The notes under the pieces: generated by a model
What the model saw: only the letters and a program-made list of their open reading frames with translations
The model's database searches: none
What the model was told of the DNA's origin: nothing
Source of the DNA: Allodiplogaster sudhausi
Lineage: Eukaryota > Nematoda > Chromadorea > Rhabditida > Diplogasteridae
Direction of reading: 5' to 3'
Assembly: GCA_945643635.1 (NCBI GenBank)
Contig: CALZFC010000349.1
Location: forward strand, 5,065,385 to 5,129,384
Length of the DNA stretch: 64,000 bases
Part shown: positions 49,201 through 60,784 of the stretch, one piece after another
Layout: each line of letters begins with the position of its first letter
Numbering within the stretch: position 1 is the stretch's first letter
Made by a program: the position numbers and the translations under genes

Positions 49201-52200
49201 GTTTAGGAAATGCGGCGGTTCTTTTCTCTGCAGCCACCATTACAAGAACCCGATCTCCTACTTGTGGGCATTCCCTCCCTGCAACTCCATTCCTATCATC
49301 GTAAGCCTTCTTCATTTTCTCGGCCGCTCTCTCGTTATTCTCCCTTGCGTTTTCATGCGCAATTCGCAGTCCATCTAGCATTCGCACCTTAATGAGAACT
49401 GGCCGAGTTGGACACGGACGAGCACCTCTCGCTCTCGCCCTTCTTCGAGAGACTCGATGAGAACTGGCCGAGCTGGACACGGACGAGCTCCTCTCGCTCT
49501 CGCCCTCCACGGACGAGCTCCTCCCGCTCTCGCCCTCCACGGACGATCTCCTCTCGCTCTCGCCCTCCACGGACGAGCTCCTCTCGCTCTCGCCCTTCAC
49601 GGACGAGCTCCTCCCGCTCTCGCCCTCCACGGACGATCTCCTCTCGCTCTCGCCCTCCACGGACGAGCTCCTCTCGCTCTCGCCCTCCACGGTCCCAATT
49701 AGTCAAGTAGATCCCAATTCGTCAAGTGGGTCCCAATTCGTCAAGTAGATCCCAATTCGTCTAGTAGATCCCAATTTGTCAAGTAGATCCCAATTCGTCA
49801 ATTTGATCCCATTTGGTCAAGTAGATCCCAATTCGTCAAGTAGATCCCAATTCGTCAAGTTGATCCCAATTCGTCAAGTAGATCCCAATTCGTCAAGTAG
49901 ATCCCAATTCGTTCCTCTAGAGACTCAATGAGAACTGGCCGAGCTGACCACGGACGAGCGCCTAGCACTCTCGCGAAAAGAGAGAGGAGGGATAAGCCTC
50001 TCTCTACATCCCCCCTTCACCATTAGAGTCGCCCCGACTCTAATAAGGGCGGCAAGACGTTCTGCTGCCGCGGAATCCTCCTCCTCCGCGTCCCCGGAAT
50101 CCGCCACGTCCACCAAAGTCGCCGTCGCCGTTTCCTCTGAAGTAGCCTCCGCTGAAGTTCCTACCGCCGCGAAATCCTCCTCTTGTCTGTCTGTCCCTTC
50201 GCGATGCTGCAACAAATATCTTCTCATTTCCGTGATCATTCTTTTGTCTCCTTCTATACTCATCTTTCACTACAATTTATTACAACGAGGACTCACCTTG
50301 CAAGAAGTCCAAGCTCAATCCAACCGCTCGTCCTAGTTCCTTCACATGTCTGAGAGCCATCCACTCTTTGATCTCCTCCTTCCGTTTCCTTGTTCCATAC
50401 ATAAGGTAGGCTTGCACCGTCGATCAAACCCCTTCGTAGATGTTCCTACCACCATCATCCGTGTTGATTTGTCGACTGGGAGTACACAAACGGTCATTGC
50501 TTCCATCTCGGCCTGACTGATATCGTCTGGTGGCATGTCTAGCCCAGCCATCATCTCAGACTTGGCTTCTTCTGCCATTTCCACGAGTCTCTTCAGTTGC
50601 TCCTCTATCTGTTTCTCCAGTTGTACCCAATCTTCGTCCTCTTCCCACGAGACCACGATGACGACTACTCTCGCTTTCAGCTACTGCAGATAACGGAGGG
50701 CTTGCAGAAGTTCGACTGCTCCTTTGTACGGGATGAATGTTAAATCTCGGCGATGTCCGAGTGCATTCTTCCACGCATCCGGCACCAGCCAAGACACCGC
50801 ACCGTTCCACTCGGGCGGATACTCATACCTGCAAACAACATTCATTCTTTTCTGCACCCGTTTTCTCCTTTTTTCCTTTTCTCCCCTTCTTCACTCTCAT
50901 TTTCTTCCCTTCTAACCAATTTCAATTGATCAAACGGAATCACTAGTTCGTTTCTTCCTTTTTCTTCTTTCACCTTAGCCGAATTTTCGCTCACATCCAA
51001 CACTCGGAATGGTCCTTGCCATGGGCTAGTCAGTTTAGGAAATGCGGCGGTTCTTTTCTCTGCAGCCACCATTACAAGAACCCGATCTCCTACTTGTGGG
51101 CATTCCCTCCCTGCAACTCCATTCCTATCATCGTAAGCCTTCTTCATTTTCTCGGCCGCTCTCTCGTTATTCTCCCTTGCGTTTTCATGCGCAATTCGCA
51201 GTCCATCTAGCATTCGCACCTTAATGAGAACTGGCCGAGTTGGACACGGACGAGCACCTCTCGCTCTCGCCCTTCTTCGAGAGACTCGATGAGAACTGGC
51301 CGAGCTGGACACGGACGAGCTCCTCTCGCTCTCGCCCTCCACGGACGAGCTCCTCCCGCTCTCGCCCTCCACGGACGATCTCCTCTCGCTCTCGCCCTCC
51401 ACGGACGAGCTCCTCTCGCTCTCGCCCTTCACGGACGAGCTCCTCCCGCTCTCGCCCTCCACGGACGATCTCCTCTCGCTCTCGCCCTCCACGGACGAGC
51501 TCCTCTCGCTCTCGCCCTCCACGGTCCCAATTAGTCAAGTAGATCCCAATTAGTCAAGTAGATCCCAATTCGTCAAGTGGGTCCCAATTCGTCAAGTAGA
51601 TCCCAATTCGTCTAGTAGATCCCAATTTGTCAAGTAGATCCCAATTCGTCAATTTGATCCCATTTGGTCAAGTAGATCCCAATTCGTCAAGTAGATCCCA
51701 ATTCGTCAAGTTGATCCCAATTCGTCAAGTAGATCCCAATTCGTCAAGTAGATCCCAATTCGTTCCTCTAGAGACTCAATGAGAACTGGCCGAGCTGACC
51801 ACGGACGAGCGCCTAGCACTCTCGCGAAAAGAGAGAGGAGGGATAAGCCTCTCTCTACATCCCCCCTTCACCATTAGAGTCGCCCCGACTCTAATAAGGG
51901 CGGCAAGACGTTCTGCTGCCGCGGAATCCTCCTCCTCCGCGTCCCCGGAATCCGCCACGTCCACCAAAGTCGCCGTCGCCGTTTCCTCTGAAGTAGCCTC
52001 CGCTGAAGTTCCTACCGCCGCGAAATCCTCCTCTTGTCTGTCTGTCCCTTCGCGATGCTGCAACAAATATCTTCTCATTTCCGTGATCATTCTTTTGTCT
52101 CCTTCTATACTCATCTTTCACTACAATTTATTACAACGAGGACTCACCTTGCAAGAAGTCCAAGCTCAATCCAACCGCTCGTCCTAGTTCCTTCACATGT

Positions 52201-54363
52201 CTGAGAGCCATCCACTCTTTGATCTCCTCCTTCCGTTTCCTTGTTCCATACATAAGGTAGGCTTGCACCGTCGATCAAACCCCTTCGTAGATGTTCCTAC
52301 CACCATCATCCGTGTTGATTTGTCGACTGGGAGTACACAAACGGTCATTGCTTCCATCTCGGCCTGACTGATATCGTCTGGTGGCATGTCTAGCCCAGCC
52401 ATCATCTCAGACTTGGCTTCTTCTGCCATTTCCACGAGTCTCTTCAGTTGCTCCTCTATCTGTTTCTCCAGTTGTACCCAATCTTCGTCCTCTTCCCACG
52501 AGACCACGATGACGACTACTCTCGCTTTCAGCTACTGCAGATAACGGAGGGCTTGCAGAAGTTCGACTGCTCCTTTGTACGGGATGAATGTTAAATCTCG
52601 GCGATGTCCGAGTGCATTCTTCCACGCATCCGGCACCAGCCAAGACACCGCACCGTTCCACTCGGGCGGATACTCATACCTGCAAACAACATTCATTCTT
52701 TTCTGCACCCGTTTTCTCCTTTTTTCCTTTTCTCCCCTTCTTCACTCTCATTTTCTTCCCTTCTAACCAATTTCAATTGATCAAACGGAATCACTAGTTC
52801 GTTTCTTCCTTTTTCTTCTTTCACCTTAGCTGAATTTTCGCTCACATCCAACACTCGGAATGGTCCTTGCCATGGGCTAGTCAGTTTAGGAAATGCGGCG
52901 GTTCTTTTCTCTGCAGCCACCATTACAAGAACCCGATCTCCTACTTGTGGGCATTCCCTCCCTGCAACTCCATTCCTATCATCGTAAGCCTTCTTCATTT
53001 TCTCGGCCGCTCTCTCGTTATTCTCCCTTGCGTTTTCATGCGCAATTCGCAGTCCATCTAGCATTCGCACCTTAATGAGAACTGGCCGAGTTGGACACGG
53101 ACGAGCACCTCTCGCTCTCGCCCTTCTTCGAGAGACTCGATGAGAACTGGCCGAGCTGGACACGGACGAGCTCCTCTCGCTCTCGCCCTCCACGGACGAG
53201 CTCCTCCCGCTCTCGCCCTCCACGGACGATCTCCTCTCGCTCTCGCCCTCCACGGACGAGCTCCTCTCGCTCTCGCCCTTCACGGACGAGCTCCTCCCGC
53301 TCTCGCCCTCCACGGACGATCTCCTCTCGCTCTCGCCCTCCACGGACGAGCTCCTCTCGCTCTCGCCCTCCACGGTCCCAATTAGTCAAGTAGATCCCAA
53401 TTCGTCAAGTGGGTCCCAATTCGTCAAGTAGATCCCAATTCGTCTAGTAGATCCCAATTTGTCAAGTAGATCCCAATTCGTCAATTTGATCCCATTTGGT
53501 CAAGTAGATCCCAATTCGTCAAGTAGATCCCAATTCGTCAAGTTGATCCCAATTCGTCAAGTAGATCCCAATTCGTCAAGTAGATCCCAATTCGTTCCTC
53601 TAGAGACTCAATGAGAACTGGCCGAGCTGACCACGGACGAGCGCCTAGCACTCTCGCGAAAAGAGAGAGGAGGGATAAGCCTCTCTCTACATCCCCCCTT
53701 CACCATTAGAGTCGCCCCGACTCTAATAAGGGCGGCAAGACGTTCTGCTGCCGCGGAATCCTCCTCCTCCGCGTCCCCGGAATCCGCCACGTCCACCAAA
53801 GTCGCCGTCGCCGTTTCCTCTGAAGTAGCCTCCGCTGAAGTTCCTACCGCCGCGAAATCCTCCTCTTGTCTGTCTGTCCCTTCGCGATGCTGCAACAAAT
53901 ATCTTCTCATTTCCGTGATCATTCTTTTGTCTCCTTCTATACTCATCTTTCACTACAATTTATTACAACGAGGACTCACCTTGCAAGAAGTCCAAGCTCA
54001 ATCCAACCGCTCGTCCTAGCTCCTTCACATGTCTGAGAGCCATCCACTCTTTGATCTCCTCCTTCCGTTTCCTTGTTCCATACATAAGGTAGGCTTGCAC
54101 CGTCGATCAAACCCCTTCGTAGATGTTCCTACCACCATCATCCGTGTTGATTTGTCGACTGGGAGTACACAAACGGTCATTGCTTCCATCTCGGCCTGAC
54201 TGATATCGTCTGGTGGCATGTCTAGCCCAGCCATCATCTCAGACTTGGCTTCTTCTGCCATTTCCACGAGTCTCTTCAGTTGCTCCTCTATCTGTTTCTC
54301 CAGTTGTACCCAATCTTCGTCCTCTTCCCACGAGACCACGATGACGACTACTCTCGCTTTCAG

Positions 54364-55476
54364 CTACTGCAGATAACGGAGGGCTTGCAGAAGTTCGACT
54401 GCTCCTTTGTACGGGATGAATGTTAAATCTCGGCGATGTCCGAGTGCATTCTTCCACGCATCCGGCACTAGCCAAGACACCGCACCGTTCCACTCGGGCG
54501 GATACTCATACCTGCAAACAACATTCATTCTTTTCTGCACCCGTTTTCTCCTTTTCTGCTTTTTCTCCCCTTCTTCACTCTCATTTTCTTCCCTTCTAAC
54601 CAATTTCAATTGATCAAACGGAATCACTAGTTCGTTTCTTCCTTTTTCTTCTTTCACCTTAGCCGAATTTTCGCTCACTTCCAACACTCGGAATGGTCCT
54701 TGCCATAGGCTAGTCAGTTTAGGAAATGCGGCGGTTCTTTTCTCTGCAGCCACCATTACAAGAACCCGATCTCCTACTTTTGGGCATTCCCTCCCTGCAA
54801 CTCCATTCCTATCATCGTAAGCCTTCTTCATTTTCTCGGCCACTCTCTCGTTATTCTCCCTTGCTTTTTCATGCGCAATTCGCAGTCCATCTAGCATTCG
54901 CACCTTAATGAGAACTGGCCGAGTTGGACACGGACGAGCACCTCTCGCTCTCGTCCTTCTTCGAAAGACTCGATGAGAACTGGCCGAGCTGGACACGGAC
55001 GAGCTCCTCTCGCTCTCGCCCTCCACGGACGAGCTCCTCTCGCTCTCGGCCTCCACGGACGAGCTCCTCTCGCTCTCGCCCTCCTCGGACGAGCTCCTCT
55101 CGCTCTCGCCCTCTACGGACGAGCTCGTCTCGCTCTCGCTCTCCACGGACGAGCTCCTCTCGCTTTCGCCCTCCACGGACGAACTCCTCTCACTCTCGCC
55201 CTCCACGGACGAGCTCCTCTCGCTCTCGCCCTCCCCGGACGAACTCCTCTCACTCTCGCCCTCCACGGACGAGCTCCTCTCGCTCTCGCGCTCCACGGAC
55301 GAAATCTTCTCACTCTCGCCCTCCACGGACGAACTCCTCTCACTCTCGCCCTCCACGGACGAGCTCCTCTCGCTCTCGCCGTTCACGGACGAGCTCCTCC
55401 CGCTCTCGCCCTTCACGGACGAGCTCCTCCCGCTCTCGCCCTCCACGGACGAGCTCCTCTCGCTCTCGCCCTCCAC
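54364..55476 (-). CDS. Decapeptide-repeat + integrase C-terminal-like ORF, fifth unit
   Basis: Longest open frame of the array, about 370 codons. About 17 imperfect copies of EGESERSSSV occupy residues 1-165. Then comes a region resembling the end of Ty3/gypsy-type Pol: a helical ENNERVAEKMKKAYDDRN, PKVGDRVLVM, PKLTSLWQGPFRVLEVSENS and IPFDQLKLVRREE. After a basic stretch it ends with YEYPPEWNGAVSWLVPDAWK and LLQALRYLQ. No ATG starts the frame (the repeat opens at GTG), so it is either read from an upstream exon or is a Pol remnant. No RT, RNase H or integrase catalytic core lies in the unit. Copies at 47159-47839, 49010-49690, 50842-51522 and 52693-53373 end earlier, by frameshift in the Lys/Glu-rich part. 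Confidence 0.6.
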   Translation of the reverse strand: MEGESERSSSVEGESGRSSSVKGESGRSSSVNGESERSSSVEGESERSSSVEGESEKISSVERESERSSSVEGESERSSSGEGESERSSSVEGESERSSSVEGESERSSSVESESETSSSVEGESERSSSEEGESERSSSVEAESERSSSVEGESERSSSVSSSASSHRVFRRRTRARGARPCPTRPVLIKVRMLDGLRIAHEKARENNERVAEKMKKAYDDRNGVAGRECPKVGDRVLVMVAAEKRTAAFPKLTSLWQGPFRVLEVSENSAKVKEEKGRNELVIPFDQLKLVRREENESEEGEKKQKRRKRVQKRMNVVCRYEYPPEWNGAVSWLVPDAWKNALGHRRDLTFIPYKGAVELLQALRYLQ

Positions 55477-55844
55477 GGTCCCAATTAGTCAAGTAGATCC
55501 CAATTCGTCAAGTGGGTCCCAATTCGTCAAGTAGATCCCAATTCGTCAAGAAGATCCCAATTCGTCTAGTAGATCCCAATTTGTCAAGTAGATCCCAATT
55601 CGTCAATTTGATCCCATTTGGTCAAGTAGATCCCAATTCGTCAAGTAGATCCCAATTCGTCAAGTTGATCCCAATTCGTCAAGTAGATCCCAATTCGTCA
55701 AGTAGATCCCAATTCGTTCCTCTAGAGACTCAATGAGAACTGGCCGAGCGGACCACGGACGAGCGCCTATCACTCTCGCGAAAAGAGAGAGGAGAGAGAA
55801 GCCTCTCTCTACATCCCCCCTTCACCATTAGAGTAGCCCCGACT

Positions 55845-56450
55845 CTAATAAGGGCGGAAAGACGTTCTGCTGCCGCGGAATCCTCCTCCTCCGCGTCGCC
55901 GGAATCCGCCACGTCTACCAAAGTCGCCGTCGCTTTTTCCTCTGAAGTAGCCTCCGCCGAAGTTCTTTCCACCGCGAAATCCTCCTCTTGTCTGTCTGTC
56001 CCTTCGCGATGCTGCAACAAATATCTTCTCATTTCCGTGATCATTCTTTTGTCTCCTTCTATACTCATCTTTCACTACAATTTATTACAACGAGGACTCA
56101 CCTTGCAAGAAGTCCAAGCTCAATCCAACCGCTCGTCCTAGTTCCTTCACATTTCTGAGAGCCATCCACTCTTTGATCTCCTCCTTCCATTTCCTTGTTC
56201 CATACATAAGGTAGGCTGGCACCGTCGAACAAACCCCTTCGTAGATGTTCCTACCACCATCATCCGTGTTGATTTGTCGACAAACGGTCATTGCTTCCAT
56301 CTCGGCCTGACTGATATCGTCTGGTGGCATGTCTAGCCCAGCCATCACCTCAGACTTGGCTTCTTCTGCCATTTCCACGAGTCTCTTCAGTTGCTCCTCT
56401 ATCTGTTTCTCCAGTTGTACCCAATCTTCGTCCTCTTCCCACGAGACCAC
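55845..56450 (-). CDS. Gag-like coiled-coil/RGG ORF, sixth unit, with a possible 27-nt intron
   Basis: From 56450 the minus strand reads an acidic helical segment (LEKQIEEQLKRLVEMAEEAK), then AEMEAMTVCRQINTDDGGRN, LMYGTRKWKEEIKEWMALRN and GLSLDFLQ. At 56101 the frame meets GTGAGT and stops six codons on. Removing 27 bases (56075-56101, GTGAGT...TTGTAG) joins it in frame to a tail, KDEYRRRQKND, followed by RGG-type repeats (TRGGFRGGKNFGGGYFRG) and a stop at 55845. The tail resembles RNA-binding RGG boxes and could replace a zinc knuckle, which is inference. Units one to five carry an 11-base insertion after MTVC that breaks the frame, so this copy is the most intact. No ATG is seen at the start. 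Confidence 0.5.
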
Positions 56451-56474
56451 GATGACGACTACTCTCGCTTTCAG

Positions 56475-57407
56475 CTACTGCAGATAACGGAGGGCTTGCA
56501 GAAGTTCGACTGCTCCTTTGTACGGGATGAATGTTAAATCTCGGCGATGTCCGAGTGCATTCTTCCACGCATCCGGCACCAGCCAAGACACCGCACCGTT
56601 CCACTCGGGCGGATACTCATACCTGCAAACAACATTCATTCTTTTCTGCACCCGTTTTCTCCTTTTCTGCTTTTTCTCACCTTCTTCACTCTCATTTTCT
56701 TCCCTTCTAACCAATTTCAATTGATCAAACGGAATCACTAGTTCGTTTCTTCCTTTTTCTTCTTTCACCTTAGCCGAATTTTCGCTCACTTCCAACACTC
56801 GGAATGGTCCTTGCCATAGGCTAGTCAGTTTAGGAAATGCGGCGGTTCTTTTCTCTGCAGCCACCATAACAAGAACCCGATCTCCTACTTTTGGGCATTC
56901 CGTCCCTGCAACTCCATTCCTATCATCATAAGCCTTCTTCATTTTCTCGGCCACTCTCTCGTTATTCTCCCTTGCTTTTTCATGCGCAATTCGCAGTCCA
57001 TCTAGCATTCGCACCTTAATGAGAACTGGCCGAGTTGGACACGGACGAGCACCTCTCGCTCTCGTCCTTCTTCGAGAGACTCGATGAGAACTGGCCGAGC
57101 TGGACACGGACGAGCTCCTCTCGCTCTCGCCCTCCACGGACGAGCTGCTCTCGCTCTCGCCCTCCACGGACGAACTCCTCTCACTCTCGCCCTCCACGGA
57201 CGAGCTCCTCTCGCTCTCGCTCTCCACGGACGATCTGCTCTCGTTATCGCCCTCCAAGGACGATCTCCTCTCGCTCTCGCCCTTCACGGACGAGCTCCTC
57301 CCGCTCTCGCCCTTCACGGACGAGCTCCTCCCGCTCTCGCCCTCCACGGACGATCTCCTCTCGCTCTCGCCCTCCACGGACGAGCTCCTCTCGCTCTCGC
57401 CCTCCAC
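56475..57407 (-). CDS. Decapeptide-repeat + integrase C-terminal-like ORF, sixth unit
   Basis: About 310 codons, the same layout as the ORF in the fifth unit, with about 10 decapeptide copies including variants (EGDNESRSS, EGESESSSS). The Pol-like part and the ALRYLQ ending are intact. Again the frame begins at GTG without ATG. Confidence 0.55.
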   Translation of the reverse strand: MEGESERSSSVEGESERRSSVEGESGRSSSVKGESGRSSSVKGESERRSSLEGDNESRSSVESESERSSSVEGESERSSSVEGESESSSSVEGESERSSSVSSSASSHRVSRRRTRARGARPCPTRPVLIKVRMLDGLRIAHEKARENNERVAEKMKKAYDDRNGVAGTECPKVGDRVLVMVAAEKRTAAFPKLTSLWQGPFRVLEVSENSAKVKEEKGRNELVIPFDQLKLVRREENESEEGEKKQKRRKRVQKRMNVVCRYEYPPEWNGAVSWLVPDAWKNALGHRRDLTFIPYKGAVELLQALRYLQ

Positions 57408-58617
57408 GGTCCCAATTAGTCAAGTAGATCCCAATTCGTCAAGTGGGTCCCAATTCGTCAAGTAGATCCCAATTCGTCAAGAAGATCCCAATTCGTCTAG
57501 TAGATCCCAATTTGTCAAGTAGATCCCAATTCGTCAATTTGATCCCATTTGGTCAAGTAGATCCCAATTCGTCAAGTAGATCCCAATTCGTCAAGTTGAT
57601 TCCAATTCGTCAAGTAGATCCCAATTCGTCAAGTAGATCCCAATTCGTTCCTCTAGAGACTCAATGAGAACTGGCCGAGCGGACCACGGACGAGCGCCTA
57701 TCACTCTCGCGAAAAGAGAGAGGAGGGAGAAGCCTCTCTCTGCATCCCCCCTTCACCATTAGAGTCGCCCCGACTCTAATAAGGGCGGAAAGACGTTCTG
57801 CTGCCGCGGAATCCTCCTCCTCCGCGTCGCCGGAATCCGCCACGTCTACCAAAGTCGCCGTCGCTGTTTCCTCTGAAGTAGCCTCCGCCGAAGTTCTTTC
57901 CACCGCGAAATCCTCCTCTTGTCTGTCTGTCCCTTCGCGATGCTGCAACAAATATCTTCTCATTTCTGTGATCATTCTTTTGTCTCCTTCTATACTCATC
58001 TTTCACTACAATTTATTACAACGAGGACTCACCTTGCAAGAAGTCCAAGCTCAATCCACCGCTCGTCCTAGTTCCTTCACATGTCTGAGAGCCATCCACT
58101 CTTTGATCTCCTCCTTCCATTTCCTTGTTCCATACATAAGGTAGGCTGGCACCGTCGAACAAACCCCTTCGTAGATGTTCCTACCACCATCATCCGTGTT
58201 GATTTGTCGACAAACGGTCATTGCTTATATGGCCTGACTGATATCGTCTGGTGGCATGTCTAGCCCAGCCATCACCTCAGACTTGGCTTCTTCTGCCATT
58301 TCCACGAGTCTCTTCAGTTGCTCCTCTATCTGTTTCTCCAGTTGTACCCAATCTTCGTCCTCTTCCCACGAGACCACGATGACGACTACTCTCGCTTTCA
58401 GCTACTGCAGATGACGGAGGGCTTGCAGAAGTTCGACTGCTATTTTGTACGGGATGATAGCCAAATTTTCGCTCACATCCAACACTCGGAATGGTCCTTG
58501 CCATGGTCTAGTCAGTTTAGGAAATGCGGCGGTTCTTTTCTCTGCAGCCACCATCACAAGAACCCGATCTCCTACTTTTGGGCATTCCCTCCCTGCAACT
58601 CCATTCCTATCATCATT

Positions 58618-58857
58618 CTCACTGCCCGGTCAAGTGAAGTGAGGCAGCTCTCTCAGCGCTCTCTGACTTGTGATCGATATGGGCGGGGGCAAGAAGAACC
58701 CTTCTTCTTCCCTTGACCCCGACCTCATCTCCGCCATCGTCAGCAAAGTTTCCGAATCCCTCTTCACCCTCATCGACAAGCGGATCGACACTCTTCTGAC
58801 CAAGCATACGGAGGCCTTCGAGCGTTTCACACAGTCTATCCTCGACATCGTCACCCC
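58618..58857 (+). mobile_element. Non-LTR retrotransposon, 5' part: start of ORF1
   Basis: Starts at the break with the satellite array (about 58618). ORF1 begins at ATG 58679: MGGGKKNPSSSLDPDLISAI, then helical VSESLFTLIDKRIDTLLTKH and AFERFTQSILDIVTP. It is interrupted at 58857 by the LTR element and resumes at 62686 as ADIPSSGGPLSYAVVASAVT in the same frame. The charged helical N-terminus suits the coiled-coil of LINE ORF1 proteins. Confidence 0.75.
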
Positions 58858-59156
58858 TGTAACGAAATGTCCCATTTCGCACGCTTCACTCCCTATCGTC
58901 CTTTCCCTTCTTTGCATATCTAAGTGCAACTCCCCATTGCCTTTCTGACTTCCATCCATTCCTAGTCAGTCTCCCTTCGTTGGCTCTTCGTGAGCGGCAT
59001 TCTCCCTCGGTGGCTCTTCGTGAGCGGTTCCTTCCTCTTGTTGGCCTGGTGTTGGCCGGATACCGAAGATAAACCTCTGAAAACCCAATCCCTCCCCTCG
59101 TCTTCTACATCGAAAGGCAGTGAAGTGAACTACAATAACAGCGTCTTGTTATTACA
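58858..59156 (+). repeat. 5' LTR
   Basis: 299 bp, TG...CA ends. It contains a repeated internal block (TGGCTCTTCGTGAGCGG twice) which is also doubled in the 3' LTR. Confidence 0.92.
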
Positions 59157-60409
59157 TGGGGGCCGAACCAGTCGAATACGTCGAGACGTCTTGCTGAAGA
59201 AGAGTAGTTGAACTCATCTCCAAGTGATTCCGAGCTGTGATCCGATTTTTTCATATTCCTTGAGTCCACCAAGTTAAAAGAGGCCTGAGCCCACCCGTTA
59301 AAAGAGGCTTAGCGCCCAACCGATTTTTCTGGTGTTCTTCGGCTGCGTAGTCCGAATCCAGTAACAGAGCAGCTTCTTACGAAGGACGAGTTGGTTTCGC
59401 CTTGCAGGAAAGAGGAGAAGGGGTCTCCTGAGCTGTGTGCTGGGCGAGAAGGTGGTGTGCAGAGGGGGGTCTGCGAGTGAAGCTGGTGTTGTGTGGCTGG
59501 TGATCGTCATCTGGTGAACAGCAAAGAAGTGAGGGGACTTCTGGAAAGGTGCTGTGTGCGAGTTGAGAAGAAGCGTGGGGGCTATCTGAAGAAAGCGTGG
59601 GGGCTGTTTGTGAGAAGCGAGGGGGCTTTTGCTGAGGTGAAGAGGAGCCGGTGGTTTTACTGTGTGGTTGGCGAAGTGGGGTTCGCATCCAGCAGTTGTG
59701 CGGCTCGTTGTGCTAGTTGGCAAGAGGGGTTGCGCTAGACAACTTTGGTGTGGAAGTGATTACGTGTTTGAAAGGTGGCGTCCTTACGCGTGGTTTGAAG
59801 GAAAGAGAGGGGTCTTTCAGAAGGTGACGATTGTTGGCTGTGTGTGGTGTTGACGTGGTGGTTTGGTGAGAATCTCGTGGACTGTTGAAAGGTGGAAGCG
59901 CTGGCGATTTGAAAGAAAGTCGAACGGGCTCGCAGAGGAATTAAAGCAGAAGTGCCAAAGTACAAGAGAGGCTACGTGCCGAATTGAAAGTCAGCCGAGT
60001 TCAGAAGAGAATAGAAGGATAAGTGACGAGTGCAAGATAAGCAAAGTGCAGAATTGAAAGCCGACCGAGCTTTGAGAAGAATTGAAAGTGAAGTGACCGA
60101 GCGGAAGAGAGAATCCGTTGAATTGAAGTCGACCGGACTCGAAGAAGAATTAAGGTCGAAGTGATCAAGGACATTTGTTGAAGTTATTACGTGTGGAAAG
60201 AAGGCGTTGTCCTTGCACGTGGTTTGACAAGCAGTAGTGAACATTTGAAGAGTTCTGAACGCGGAGTGTTTGGTTGTCCGTGTGAGACACATTGAAGAGA
60301 GGCGGAGGGACATATCGAGTTTTGAGGTTGAAGAGGAACGGTTTTGAGTTGCGTGATTTGCAACGTGTTGAATAGTGAGGTAGAGTTGTTCCCGTTAAGA
60401 AGAGTGACG

Positions 60410-60784
60410 ATGTCGAGGAACGGAAAGAAGAAGAGTGGAAGAAGAAGAAATGGAAGACCAATGGAAGCCTTGCCAGCGATTTCGGAAGAAGAAGACAATT
60501 TGGTGAAGTGCGAGATCAAGGAAAAGATCCTCGAAGAACGCGACGAAAAGAGGGACGAGCAGAGAAATGAGAAACCGACCGAATGCGATGGTGCGGTGAT
60601 TGAGAAAATGGAAGAAGAAATGTGGATGATGAAATCCAAAGCCGAGGAAATGAAAGATAAGATGGTCGAGCGGACCGCTAGGCTTGAGAGAATAGCGAAG
60701 AATGCGCAGTCGGATATTCTATATGATGCAAAGGATGATCTTTTGGAATATGGAAGAATGCTCGAGGACAACAGTCGCTCATGA
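60410..60784 (+). CDS. Short coiled-coil ORF inside the LTR element
   Basis: About 124 codons from ATG 60410 (MSRNGKKKSGRRRNGRPMEA) to stop. A basic head is followed by a long Lys/Glu-rich helix (EKMEEEMWMMKSKAEEMKDK). It could be a degenerate Gag. A second charged frame of about 115 codons lies at about 61556-61903 and a third, shorter one at 61255-61527. None has a recognised domain. Confidence 0.35.
   Translation: MSRNGKKKSGRRRNGRPMEALPAISEEEDNLVKCEIKEKILEERDEKRDEQRNEKPTECDGAVIEKMEEEMWMMKSKAEEMKDKMVERTARLERIAKNAQSDILYDAKDDLLEYGRMLEDNSRS

Larger units (their letters stand above)
46231..58617 (-). repeat. Tandem array of retroelement-derived ~1.83-2.12 kb units
   Basis: Units start at TTCGTTCCTCTAGAGACTC: 46231, 48076, 49908, 51759, 53591, 55713 and 57644 (partial, to about 58617). 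Lengths are 1845, 1832, 1851, 1832, 2122 and 1931 bp; differences are mostly multiples of 19 bp (minisatellite) and 30 bp (coding repeat). In minus-strand order each unit has the 19-bp minisatellite, 30-bp repeats (peptide EGESERSSSV), an integrase C-terminal-like segment, a coiled-coil Gag-like segment, an RGG-rich segment and a non-coding junction. The first four units are almost identical; the fifth and sixth share variants. The seventh has an internal deletion joining the TACGGGATGA site to GCCAAATTTTCGCTC. Confidence 0.9.

Noticed and set aside
47557..57427. Long plus-strand open frames rich in Ser/Arg/Pro or Ala/Leu in the array
   Set aside because: They are shadows of a 30-bp repeat whose length, a multiple of three, keeps several frames open. 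The recognisable Pol- and Gag-like sequence is on the minus strand.
58630..58959. Minus-strand open frame at the LINE/LTR junction
   Set aside because: It spans two different mobile elements and is antisense to the recognisable ORF1.
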